A stretch of DNA of 64,000 nucleotides from Emiliania huxleyi CCMP1516 (lineage: Eukaryota; Haptophyta; Isochrysidales; Noelaerhabdaceae). The stretch spans positions 283,489-347,488 of the forward strand of contig NW_005194814.1 in NCBI RefSeq assembly GCF_000372725.1, read 5' to 3'. The notes under the pieces are model-generated. The model saw only the letters and a list, made by a program, of their open reading frames with translations, was not told the DNA's origin and did not search any database. Positions 33,803 through 43,858 of this stretch are shown one piece after another. Both the position numbers and the translations under genes were made by a program. How positions within the stretch are numbered: position 1 is the first letter of the stretch; every line of letters begins with the position of its first letter.

Positions 33803-35198
33803 TCACACATTCACCCGGCTCTGGGCGCCCACATTCGCCTCCCGGTGCGCCGCCGCCTTGCGCAGGAGCGTCTCGACCGCCGGCGGCAGCGCCACGCCGA
33901 GCAGGACGCCCTCGAGGGTGAACTGGCTCATGATGAGCGCCGCCTTCGCAGCGGGCGCCGCGTTGGCGAACGGCGTGCCGACGAGCTGCTCCGCGAGCCG
34001 CACCTCGTCAGCCATCGCCACAAAAAGCAGCTGGTCGACGAGCCGGCCGCTGAGCACGAGGCACAGCAGCGGGAAGCGCAGCGCGCGCCACAACAAGGCG
34101 CTGCCGAGCTCCTACCACAAGAGGCGGCCACCGTGGCTTTTGTGTTGCTGTCGCACCACAAGTCCCACCGACGAGCGCCTCCCAGCAGAGCCAGCAGATG
34201 AGAAAGGCTGCTAGCGTCGGCTCGATGTACGTGACGGCGGCGATGGTGTTGACCGTCTCAGGATAGGGCGGAGAGAGCATGCCCGCCTCATCGGGAGGAC
34301 CAAAGTGCTCCGCGAACCACGACTGGACATGCTCCACGCAAAGCGCCGTCAGGCCCAACTGCAGCTTGCGGAAGGGATAGCCGCCGGCGAGCATGAGGAT
34401 CGTCCCCTCCTCCGCGTGCAGCATCGACGACACCTTGGCGCAGGGACCGGCAAAAGGTGTAGAGTCGAATGGCTCGATTCGAGAGGGTTCTGGCGCGGCC
34501 CACCAGCGAGACGGCAAAGGTTGCCGCGGCGAGAGCGAGAATCATTGGCAGGCACATGCCCGACCATACTAGGCCGAACTTCTTGTCTGTCACGTAGCCC
34601 GCCGACATGGGGAGGCGAATCAGCATCTCCTACTTTTCGATGATGGTGCTGGGAGCGACACGTGCGGCGCTGTGGGTCGCCCTGGCTGCTGCGCCTGGCT
34701 CATGATCCCCATCAGAAGCACAAACACGTGGCGCTTCGAGAGGCTCCAGCCGGGACGGCAGCGCCGCAGCGCCCGGTCGAGCCACAGCAGACCCACGAGC
34801 AACATGCCGTCCCGCAGATAGTACCGAGACTCCGGGTCGTCCCAGCAGCTGTCAGGCGCCGCGAGGCGCGAGGTGTGAATGAGCCGCGAGCGGGGCGGGA
34901 ATGCGAAAACGAGGCGCACCAGCCATAGTGTGGAACCCCGGCTCCCAGCATGCGAATGTGGATGTTCTCTGCGAGCGCCTGCGGCATGCAGCGAGGGCCA
35001 CTCATCGTCGGCTGCTCCATTGTGGAGGCGCGTAAGCGAGCGCGCGCGCACTGCCACGAGGAAGAGGTAGAGGACCAACGTCGCCTTCCCGGCACAAGGC
35101 ACATCACTCCATCCAACGATAGCTGGCGGTGCGATTTGCTCCAGCCACGATTCACTCACAACAGGAGAGGCGCAGATCGCACCAGATTTGGTCTGCAT
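33803..35198 (-). CDS. Multi-pass membrane protein, family not recognised
   Basis: Hydrophobic segments recur across the locus: LVLYLFLVAVRA and LLVGLLWLDRAL in the first part, GMCLPMILALAAATFAVSLV next, TLAAFLICWLCW, then FPLLCLVLSG near the end. The C-terminal exon ends AVETLLRKAAAHREANVG. Three coding blocks lie in different frames. One change is best explained by an extra T in a TTTT run (34452-34455 on plus). Another is explained by an intron ending at the TAG before ELGSALLWRALRF, whose first bases copy that exon (a GA-AG candidate). The first intron, between MGIMSQAQQ and EMLIRLPMSAG, has no convincing canonical donor. Exon borders are therefore approximate and the function unknown. 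Confidence 0.45.
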
Positions 35199-38100
35199 TG
35201 CAGACCCTCGAATCGCACCGCACTAGCGTCCGTCTGTCACCCTGCGCGCGTCTCGCATCCATCCGAGCCGCGACGGAACAATTGCGCGCGTCCCATCGGG
35301 GCGGTGCCCAGCAGCCGTGAACGGAGTTACCTGTGATCTGAGTCAGTTCGCCATGCCAGTACGCCCAACCCATGTGCATGCACAGCGACGAATTCATCGC
35401 CGACATGCCAAGTTCACTCCCCATCCTCCCCATGCATGCACAACACCCCCGCCCTAGCTAGGATCGATCGATGCCCCCTCCCTCCCTCCGCCAAAAACCT
35501 GAATCAAAGCCGACGCCTCGAGCATTCCGCGGTCCGCCGCCGCCATGCCCGACGCACACAGCCGCTTCTGGAAGCGAATCCGCCGGACGCGAGCCCTGGC
35601 CGCCCGTGGCGCTGTGGGAGGAGGATCGCCGCTTGGTTGGGGCCCTCTCGCCACCATCAATCATCTCCTTGTCCCTACCCGCTGCCTTTCGGGTTGACGG
35701 TAAACGAGCGTGCCCAAAAGAAATGCGGCGGGGCTCACTTACTTACTCACGATTTGGGGGGGAAGCACCATCCGCGCATCGGCTTTTTAGTCAGAGCTCA
35801 TCAGTACATCACTATCAGCCCGCGAGGCTTGCGTGCCGTGACCTGCGTGCGGAAAAAAGGTCGAGCGTTTTGTCACAGGCACGAGGCACGTGGCAGGCGC
35901 GTTGCTGGAAACGGTGCAGCACGAGGGCAAATTTTAGACTTCTACTGTCGAAACACTTCGACTGTCGATGACTATAAAGTAGTAGAGCCGCGTAGGGATC
36001 CTAGGAGAGGGCGAGAGCAGAGGTGTGTTTCGAGATTCGACACCGAGTGAGGAAATTTGAAATACAGTGCTGATTAGGGAAACAGTCTGTGATTACTGTG
36101 AAAGGCTTCTGACATCTGAGTTGCACATTGCAGCGATTTCACACCTCGCGCCGCTTCCGACTAGCGACTTCCGATGCGCGATGGGCGATGCGCCCAGCCG
36201 CCTCGACGCTCAATCAGAGAGTACTCTCCTCGCTACTTTATCCCGGTTCCACCGCGGCACCGCGCTCTGCGCCCGATGCAGTGCGGTGTGCGTCCGTGCC
36301 GTTGTCCATTGACCATTGACAACAACCCAACCCGCCCACAGGCACAGCCACGCACACAGACAGCTGCAGGTCATGCAAAACGGGCCCTGAGTGTTAGCGA
36401 AACGCGTACACCGGCCCGGCGGGCTCCCGACCGGAGCCCGTCCGGAGGCCACAAACGGACACTCTACCGACATTTGCACCCCTAGACAACTCACCCCTAC
36501 TAGCATACGGTGTCGGCCCGACCACCCTGCGGCCCCAGCTACCAGCTGGCGCCGCTCGGCCCGGCTGGAGGCGCCTGGGGAGTCCAAAATCGCGGAGCCG
36601 GCGACGTCCTCCGGCCAGCAGCCGGATCGGGCGTCCGACCCGCCCCCTCGGCGACCCGATATGGTCTCCCCGACCCCCGAGGCTTGGCGCACCGCGGGAG
36701 GGGGGCAGCCCAGCCACCCTGCACCGCCCAGGCCGCCCTCTGCGAGCCCAGGCGCGCCGTCGAGAGTGCCGACGCGATGTCGACGATTTTGGCCTGCGAG
36801 ACGGGGGCGAGGAGTGGTGTGAGGGCGCCATGTGCCCGGGCGACGGGCTAAGGGGCCGCTACACGGGCCGCAGAGCTTACCAGCGCCGGCGCGGTGGCGC
36901 TGGTAGCGATGGTGCTGCTTGTGGCCGCCTTTGGCAGTACCTGACCGAGGCTGACTCGCGACGGCGACGGGGCGGCGAGCCGGGTGGCGAGGTGCGCGGG
37001 GAGGAAGGAGGGGACGCGCCGCGAGAGGCGGGGAGGGGCGCTCTCACGTCTGGCTGGCCCGCCCCGACCCCCACGGGGTCGGGATGGTCGATGATGCTGC
37101 TCTAGGCGGTCGTCCCGGGTCGCCAGACCGGTCCTGCGGCGGAGTCGGAGGGTGAGGGGCAAGGCCAAGGGGCACGCCGTGCGGCGGAGGGGACGCGCAT
37201 CGCGCAGCTCGCAGCAGCCCGAGAGGGCCCGAGCCCGGCCAGGGAGTTACCCACCGCTCGGGCCGAAGAGACAGCGTCGCTGGAGCTCGCCCCGCGGCCA
37301 TTTTGTACGCCCGATGCACGCCTGGCCCGGGAGGCCGAGGGGGGAGGGGAGGTCAGAGAGACGCGGCGGGCCGGGGAGAGAAGGGACGCGCGCGCCTTCG
37401 AGTACGCACTCGCGGTGCCGGCTGGCTCGCAGGGGCCGCCAGCGCCGCTACGGAGGCGCTGCCCGCCGGGAAGGTGCTCGGGAGGGGCGCTGGTTGCGCC
37501 CCGGCGGCGCCTGCGGCCGGAGGGACGTGGGCTTCGGCGTGGCGAGCAGCGCGGGCGAGAGAGGGACGGCGCGCGGCTCCCAAACGAGCCGCACGGGCTT
37601 CGTCTGGGCCGCCGAGGCCACCACCTTGGTCGCGGCGGCGGGCGTGAAGGCGAGGTGGGCCGAGGCAAGCGTCAGACGTGCCGCCTTGCGCCCCTGAGGA
37701 GGGACGAGTGCGTGGGGTGCCACGGGCGGGGGGGGAGCGGTGAGAGGAGAGCGGTGGGCACCCCCACGAGGGGCTGCGCCGCCTGCCCCCCCGAGCCCGC
37801 CACTGACGCTGTGGGGGCGGCACGATCGAGCGCGCTGGTCGGGCGGGCCGTCCGAGTCGCCCGAGCGGTGCTCTGCCGGCCGGCGGACGCGCGCGAGGGT
37901 GTGGCCCGAGAGGGCTCAAAATACGGAACCGGTACCCGGCCGTCCCGGACGCCTGGCACGCGGAGCGATGGCCCGGCCGTCCTGGGCGTGGCTGGAGCGA
38001 AGGGGGGAGAGCTCAGGAGGGCGACGGGGCAGGGAAGGGGGCGGTGATGGCGGTGCGGCGGGGTCTAATCGGCGGCGTGGAGAGAGGAGGTGCCAAAAGG

Positions 38101-38642
38101 CGACTATAAAGAGGCCTCTACTGGTGATATAGTGCGCCATGACGGCGGAGAGATCTCTCCCGCCGCCCCGCGGGCCGCCTCGAGGGGCCGTGCAGCCCAC
38201 GCCCTCAGGCGCCGCTGTCGCGGGCAGAAGCGCAGCCGGGAAGGTGTCTCGGCCGCATCTAGAGGGAGCCAACCCGGTCGGGTAGGGGAGGCAAGCGCGA
38301 GCGGGTGGAGGGCAGTCTCGACCCACCTACGGCGTTGTGCTGTTGGAGGATATGTGGGCGACCTTCCTTTGCATCAGGAGCGTCGCCGCGCGCCGCCGTC
38401 GCCCGCCGTGTGCTTCTTTGCCGGTGAGCGCGCGGCGACACCTATCGTCAGAGGGGGGGAGGGTGAAGCGCGAGCGTTTCGTCGACCTAGGAGCCGCGGC
38501 AAGCGGCATGTAGCCCACTGATAGCCCCGACCCAGGCCTCGTAGCTTCAGATCCCGAGCGCCGGGTCGAGATAGCCGTCGCGAGACCAGGATTCAGGGTC
38601 GCGGGCGGTCAGCAGTCCGAGTCGAGTCGAGCGCCTAAATCA
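35199..38642. other. Long region with no supported gene
   Basis: Between 35.2 and 36.3 kb the composition is moderate and the frames are short. From 36.4 to 38.5 kb the DNA is extremely GC-rich, with open frames in most phases made of Arg/Pro/Ala/Gly-biased residues and no family resemblance, as expected from composition alone. I found no RNA gene. A decayed mobile element or a long non-coding transcript cannot be excluded. Confidence 0.45.
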
Positions 38643-38824
38643 ACGTACCTAATTATTAGCAGGTACCTAAAAATTAGCTTGTTATTAGCTTGACTCGCGT
38701 TATTAGAGCCTAATAAGCACCTAATACGCGCTGTTATTAGCCTAATGAGCACTGTTATTAGCCTAATAATTAGCTTGTTATTAGCTACTCGCGTTATTAG
38801 GTACCTGCTAATAATTAGGTACGT
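38643..38824. repeat. AT-rich 182-bp palindromic element with perfect 28-bp terminal inverted repeats
   Basis: 38643-38670 and 38797-38824 are perfect reverse complements over 28 bases, containing ACGTACCTAATTATTAGCAG in the left arm. The interior is built of TTATTAG/CTAATAA heptamers in both orientations and could extrude a large cruciform. Its composition contrasts sharply with the GC-rich surroundings, and no ORF is present. Confidence 0.85.
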
Positions 38825-39541
38825 TATTTATTAGGCTAATAGTTTGATAGTGTGGGCTCGATGCCGGGCGAGCGCAGCGCCCTCCAGTTGGAGCGGCTCG
38901 GGCGAGCGAGGCGGTGGCGCTATGGGCGTTTAGAGGGGCGCCCATCGCTTCTCGCAACTCCGCAACGCTGACTTTGGCACATCGACGATACACCGGTCAC
39001 CGCTCGCTTATTTCTGAGATTTATTTTGCATGACCTGGGTGCCACATATAGATACACACACCTCTAGAGGCTGCCGGGCCCAGAGCCGCAGCCCTAGACC
39101 CAGCCAATTATTACACTCAGGACGCCACAGTGCCGGTGCGCGGTGCATACTGTACTCTGTAGCTAGCTCTCGCGCGCTCGCCTCGCTTTTGCTGCCCACG
39201 ACGCCACCCTTCACGCGGGACGCGGCGTCCGCCGCGCGGTGGGCACCCTCGTCATGAATCGCCAGTCCTCAATCCCCTTGCTTGCCCCCGCGTACGTCCC
39301 GTGACATTTGGCCCATATGTGTGTGACATTTTGCAACTGGTACTGTGACATTTCAACCGCAAATGGGACCCGGATGGGACCGGAACGAATATTGGGACCC
39401 GGGTCCCACTGGGACCCAGGCGCTCTCCTGCCGCTGGCGTGCTCCGCCGACCCCGACCGTCGGCGCTGCACGTGAGGCATAGCTACCCCAACGCCCTGCG
39501 AGCTCACACCAACCCGCAAACGTGCAGCTAGCTAATCAGTC
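38825..39541. other. Intergenic region
   Basis: No gene seen. Bases 39300-39420 hold short repeats of GTGACATTT and GGGACCCGG-like words. Confidence 0.45.
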
Positions 39542-42231
39542 TTAGCCCTGCGCTCCCTCTGCGAGGGCCGCCAGGGCCGCCAGATCGGCGGGCGGGGCCC
39601 AGCCACGCCGCCTCGCCGCGCCGCCGTCAGCGGGGAGCTCCCCGACGGCCTCGCTCCAGCCGATGCTCGCGGGGAGCGAGTTGCCGTCGAGCACGATGCC
39701 GTCCCGGTCGAAGACCTGTTCACGCACGGGCGGGGTGTGAAAAGAGGCGCTGGCTGCTTCCAGCACGCCTGGGTCTCAGCTCGAGGAGGCGAACCTTCTT
39801 CCAGTCCGACCCGAGGATGGCGATCTTGGCGGCCGAGAGGGGGTGCATCATGTGCCTGGTGGTTGTGGAGCCATCAAGATCGGGGAATCAGGGAGACGGA
39901 TCCATCGGTGCAGACTTAGGGGTGTCTGCTCGAGCACGACGTGGAGTACGGCGGTCAGTACACGCACTTCCGCATCTCACTTCCGCATCTAGGGTTGCGT
40001 GTTGCCGCGTCACGTTCCACGCCGCGCGCACGATGAGAGGGCCGTTGATGATGTACCTATATGGACAGGTCTCGGACATGTCCCGGGCGTGAGTCTCTCG
40101 TCTCCGAGGGGACGATGCCGAGAGATGATGCACGTCTTGTGCATCGTCTCCGGGTAGTGTCCGGACAGCACCTCCGCCGTCTTCTTCATCAGCACGCGAA
40201 ACTCTTTGCCGAGGTGGTCCGAGTTGAGGCCTACGCGGGCACATGTCTCGGACAAGTCACGGACGCGTCCTGGACACGTCCTCGGTCAGGCTGGTCAGAG
40301 TCGAGGCCTTGGCAGTCGATCACGACCACCGTCTTGTACGTCCGCTTGCCCAGCGCGCCGCAGTTTGCGATGTTGCACGCGCGCTTCGCCTCGGCGGCGT
40401 AGGTGACCTGAGAGAGGCGGGAGGTGGGGAGGCGGGCGGGGTAGGGAAGGGCGCCTTCGAGGCCGATGGGGGAGCGGCCTCAAGTCTGAGCTGAGCCGTC
40501 AGGTCTGGAGCCGCCCCCCTCCCCCCCCCTGCGCGCGCCTGCTTGATGATTGCGTCGAGCTCGAAACTCTTGAAGAGCTTCGACACCTCGCGGGAGAGAG
40601 GCAGAGGAGGTGTGGGGAAAGGAGGGGGGATGTGTGTGTGTGTGGGGGGGGTGCGGGGCGAAGTGTACAAGTGCGTTCAAGAGACTAGTGGCCACTTTGA
40701 GCCGGTCGAGATGACATGCCCGAGACACAGCCGAGGTGCAACCGAGATACAGCCGAGGTGCAGCCGTACAGCCCCTCTCACCTTGAGCCGGCCGAGCCGC
40801 ATCAGCTCGACGATGTGCCCCTGCTGGTCTCGCCCGACCGGCCCGCTCTGGTAGAGCTGCTCGAAGAGCGGGCGGTCCGCGGGAGGGGAGTCGAGCACCT
40901 ACGAGGACGGCTCCCAGGCGAAGGGTCCGGGAAAGTTCCCTGCGAGGTGGCCAGCGGAGGGAGGAGTCGGGCACGGAGTCGGCGGCCGCACGCCCGCGCC
41001 ACTCGAGAGCCTCAGAGAGCTCGACGTAGACCGTCTCTGCCCAGTCCTTGCGGTACGCGTACCCGCGCAGGAAGCAGACGAGCAGGTCGAGCGGCACCTG
41101 TTCACAGAGACGGGTGTGAAGAGAGGCGCTCTTCACAGAGCCAGACGAGCACAGGTCGAGAGCGGCGCACCGCATCGAAGCGAGCGGCGCCGAGCCAGCG
41201 GCGGACGGCGGCGAGGGTCTGGAGCTCTGGGTCGGAGAAGGGGAGCCACTCTTCGCGCGGGACGAAGCCCTTGACCTGCGCCGGAGGGGAGGGCGGGGGC
41301 GGGAGATAGAGAAGGCGCGGTGGCGGGAGGGGCAAGGGCATGGGGGGGCGCCGCCTCGTCTGACTCACTGACCGGCGTGGCAGAAGGAGCGCACGAGAGA
41401 GGAGCGGCACCGCGCGGGGGCGTGGCGGGCCAGTGGGGTTGGGGCCAGGGCTGGGGGCTGGGGAGAAGGCGCCTTCTCCTCGGGGAGGAGGTCGGCTCGC
41501 TTCGGCGGCGGAGCGAGCACGGCTTGCTCGCACTTCTGCTCGCACTTCTGCTCGCGCTTCTGCTCGCGCTTCTGCTCGCCGCCCCTAGCGCCGCTCCCGC
41601 CGCAGGCTGTCGGGTGCGCCGTGGAGCTCAGGCCGGGCGCCTCCTCCTCCGGCTGCGGCTCCGCCCCCGCCTCCTCTAGGACCGCCTCCTGCAGCTCCGC
41701 CTCCTGCAGCTCCACCTCCTGCTCTGCGGCGACGGCGTCGTCCGGCACAGCCGCCTTGGCATCGCCGAGGGTCGTCTCGCCGGCGGCGCTGGCCTCGGGC
41801 TCGTCCGCGAGGATAACCTCGCCGCGGAGTGCCTCCGCGTCCGAGCGGCCGCCCGCTGTGGGTGACTCGTCGCCTTCGGAGACTGTCGGCTGCGTCGTAG
41901 AGACTGTCGGCTGCGTCCCCCCCCCCGCCTCCTCCGCGTCCGCGTCCGCAGCTGCTCCGCGCCCAGGTTTCCGCCAGGAGGGGACTGACAGTCGCAGCTG
42001 GCTTGCGCTGGCTGGCAAGCGCAGCCGCGGCATTGCACGGCGCACACTCCTGCGCTTCTCGCCGTTGATGCTGCCGTCAAAACTCGAGATGTCAGAGATG
42101 TCGGACGACGCCCCAGAGATGATGGATGTCGAGCGAGCCGAGTGCGGCGTGCCGGGGAGCTTCGCGGAGGCGCAGGAAGACGGCTGGCGCGCCAGCACTC
42201 GCAGCGTGGGCGGCGTCGCACCATTCGACAT
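39542..42231 (-). CDS. SEC14-like CRAL-TRIO lipid-transfer protein
   Basis: Ten exons (42231-41395, 41275-41171, 41097-40975, 40898-40782, 40586-40539, 40407-40308, 40230-40134, 40056-40018, 39855-39795, 39715-39542) join in frame to 566 aa. The first 280 residues are disordered and acidic, with EQKREQ/EQKCEQ repeats. The CRAL-TRIO N part reads LLVCFLRGYAYRKDW and ALEWR. The lipid-binding domain reads YKTVVVIDCQGLNSDHLGK, VLSGHYPETMHKTYIINGP and AAKIAILGSDWKKV, matching the family's YPE and YIINAP landmarks. SEC14 proteins exchange phosphoinositides or other hydrophobic ligands between membranes. Six donors are GT, two GC and one GA. At least five introns start with a copy of the next exon, and skipping those copies is what recovers the family sequence. 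Confidence 0.88.
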
Positions 42232-42601
42232 TCTTCGCGCTCTTGGGCCGACGGCCTGCTTGGGAGGAACGATGCAACGCTGAGGCGCTCTTCATGCACA
42301 GACCGTAAGGGAAGCTCTTTCACCTGTCCTGCTTCCAGAGCGACTGATCCATTCAAATTAAAGCAAAATTAGTTCTTCGGGGCGGAAGGTGAAGAAAAAC
42401 ACGCGGGATGTCTGTGGGCCCGAGAGCGATATGCCATGTCCGCCTTGCGTTTGTTTCATAACATCGAAGGCTAAGCTCAGAAAAACAAAGAAGAATCGCC
42501 GATCGAGGCGGGAAAGAGGTCACGATCTCTGTGACCTTGGTTTGTTGGTCGCAGCCCGTGCGGCCGCGTGATCGATCGGCTCATTGGCGGACGGCCTGCT
42601 G
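42232..42601. other. Divergent intergenic region
   Basis: About 370 bases between the SEC14-like gene (minus) and the plus-strand hypothetical gene. No cassette copy or known motif was recognised. Confidence 0.5.
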
Positions 42602-43201
42602 ATGAGAGAGAGCGTGACCTCCGGCCGCGCCTCGCCGCGCGAGCCAACGAGCAGCGGCGCCATGACCCCCGAGGGCACCTGGTCCGCCGGCCAGCTCATG
42701 CCGGACCTTATCCCAGACTCAGGGGCGGCGGTCGGGCACATTGTCAAGGCGGGGTCGTGGGCGTGGCGGACGCTACGTTCCGCGACGGTCGAGCTCCAGG
42801 AGCTCGTGGACGGGGTTCTGGACGACCTCGAGGGACTTGGCGTCGATGCGCTCCACCCGCCCGCTTCGCGAGGCGCGGATGACTCTGATCCCTCTGAGCG
42901 GGGGATGAGCTCCAGCGACTCGTGCGCGAGTGAGGCGCTCGGGTACGGAGGCGAGAGCACGGACATGAGCGCGGACGAGGAGGAGAGCTCCGGGGCGGCA
43001 GACGGCGGCGACCTCTGCTTACGCGCCCCCTCGCCTGTCGAAAGCGTGCTCACTGGCTTGCCCTCGCCCGTGCTGACTGGCCTGCTCCTGCCGCTGCCGC
43101 CTCAGCCAGTCTCGCTGAGGCGCGTCGAGAGCGAGGCCTTCGAGCTGGTCAACTTTGAGGACTGTGTCGAGGTCGGATGGGGCGAGGAGGACGGACCGTG
43201 A
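42602..43201 (+). CDS. Hypothetical acidic protein
   Basis: Open frame of 199 codons from ATG 42602. The middle (WRTLRSATVELQELVDGVLD) could form an amphipathic helix. The rest is rich in Ser, Glu, Asp and Gly, with a C-terminal acidic block (FELVNFEDCVEVGWGEED). No family recognised. It may be one exon of a larger gene. Confidence 0.4.
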   Translation: MRESVTSGRASPREPTSSGAMTPEGTWSAGQLMPDLIPDSGAAVGHIVKAGSWAWRTLRSATVELQELVDGVLDDLEGLGVDALHPPASRGADDSDPSERGMSSSDSCASEALGYGGESTDMSADEEESSGAADGGDLCLRAPSPVESVLTGLPSPVLTGLLLPLPPQPVSLRRVESEAFELVNFEDCVEVGWGEEDGP

Positions 43202-43858
43202 TGGCGAGGCAGGGCACCGTCGGAGAGGGGACGCCTCTCTCGCCCATACAGTTATATGCCCGCCAGCCGCCGAGCTCCTTTGCGTTTTCGCCGCCGTCGC
43301 GGCCGCGCCACTGCACGTACGTGCTACACCTCTTGTCCCACGAGGCGAGCCGCACAACCTAGCATGGGGAGGGTGTGCGAGTGGGAGATGCCTGTGTTTT
43401 GGGGTGGGTGTCGCATTTGTTTGAGGGAGCAGGGTCCACACGCGACACACACACCATAGACCTGGAGACCACAGCGCGGCGCGCACAAGGAACTTCGCGC
43501 GCACTCAGTACCGCTGTCTATGTGGGTCAGGAGTATATGTAGGAACCGACACCGGATGCAACCCCCGGGAGCGGGACGACTCTTCTCTCTCGCATGCACG
43601 TACCGCGTACACCTCTGCCTCTGTGTGTGAAGCGATTAACGTAATCGAGCCCGCAGCGGCGCGCCCCATCCCTTCGAGTTGGACGCGCGCGGAAGCTTCA
43701 GAGGCCAGTCCAAGTACCGAGAGCGTCAATCGGGCGGCGAGCGGATTGAGGCGGAAAAGACTTGCGACCGCAGCGCCTCCTGCGGCGGGGGCGCAGTGGC
43801 GCGAGCGAGGAGAGCAAAATCGCACGCGACCTGAAAGAGCGGACACGGTTTGGGCCGG
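43202..43858. other. Intergenic region
   Basis: No supported gene. This is the 3' flank of the transportin-like gene and of the acidic ORF. Confidence 0.5.

Noticed and set aside
36400..38520. Many long open frames on both strands in this very GC-rich stretch
   Set aside because: All phases are open and the translations are Arg/Pro/Ala/Gly-biased without any family motif. That is what high GC alone produces.
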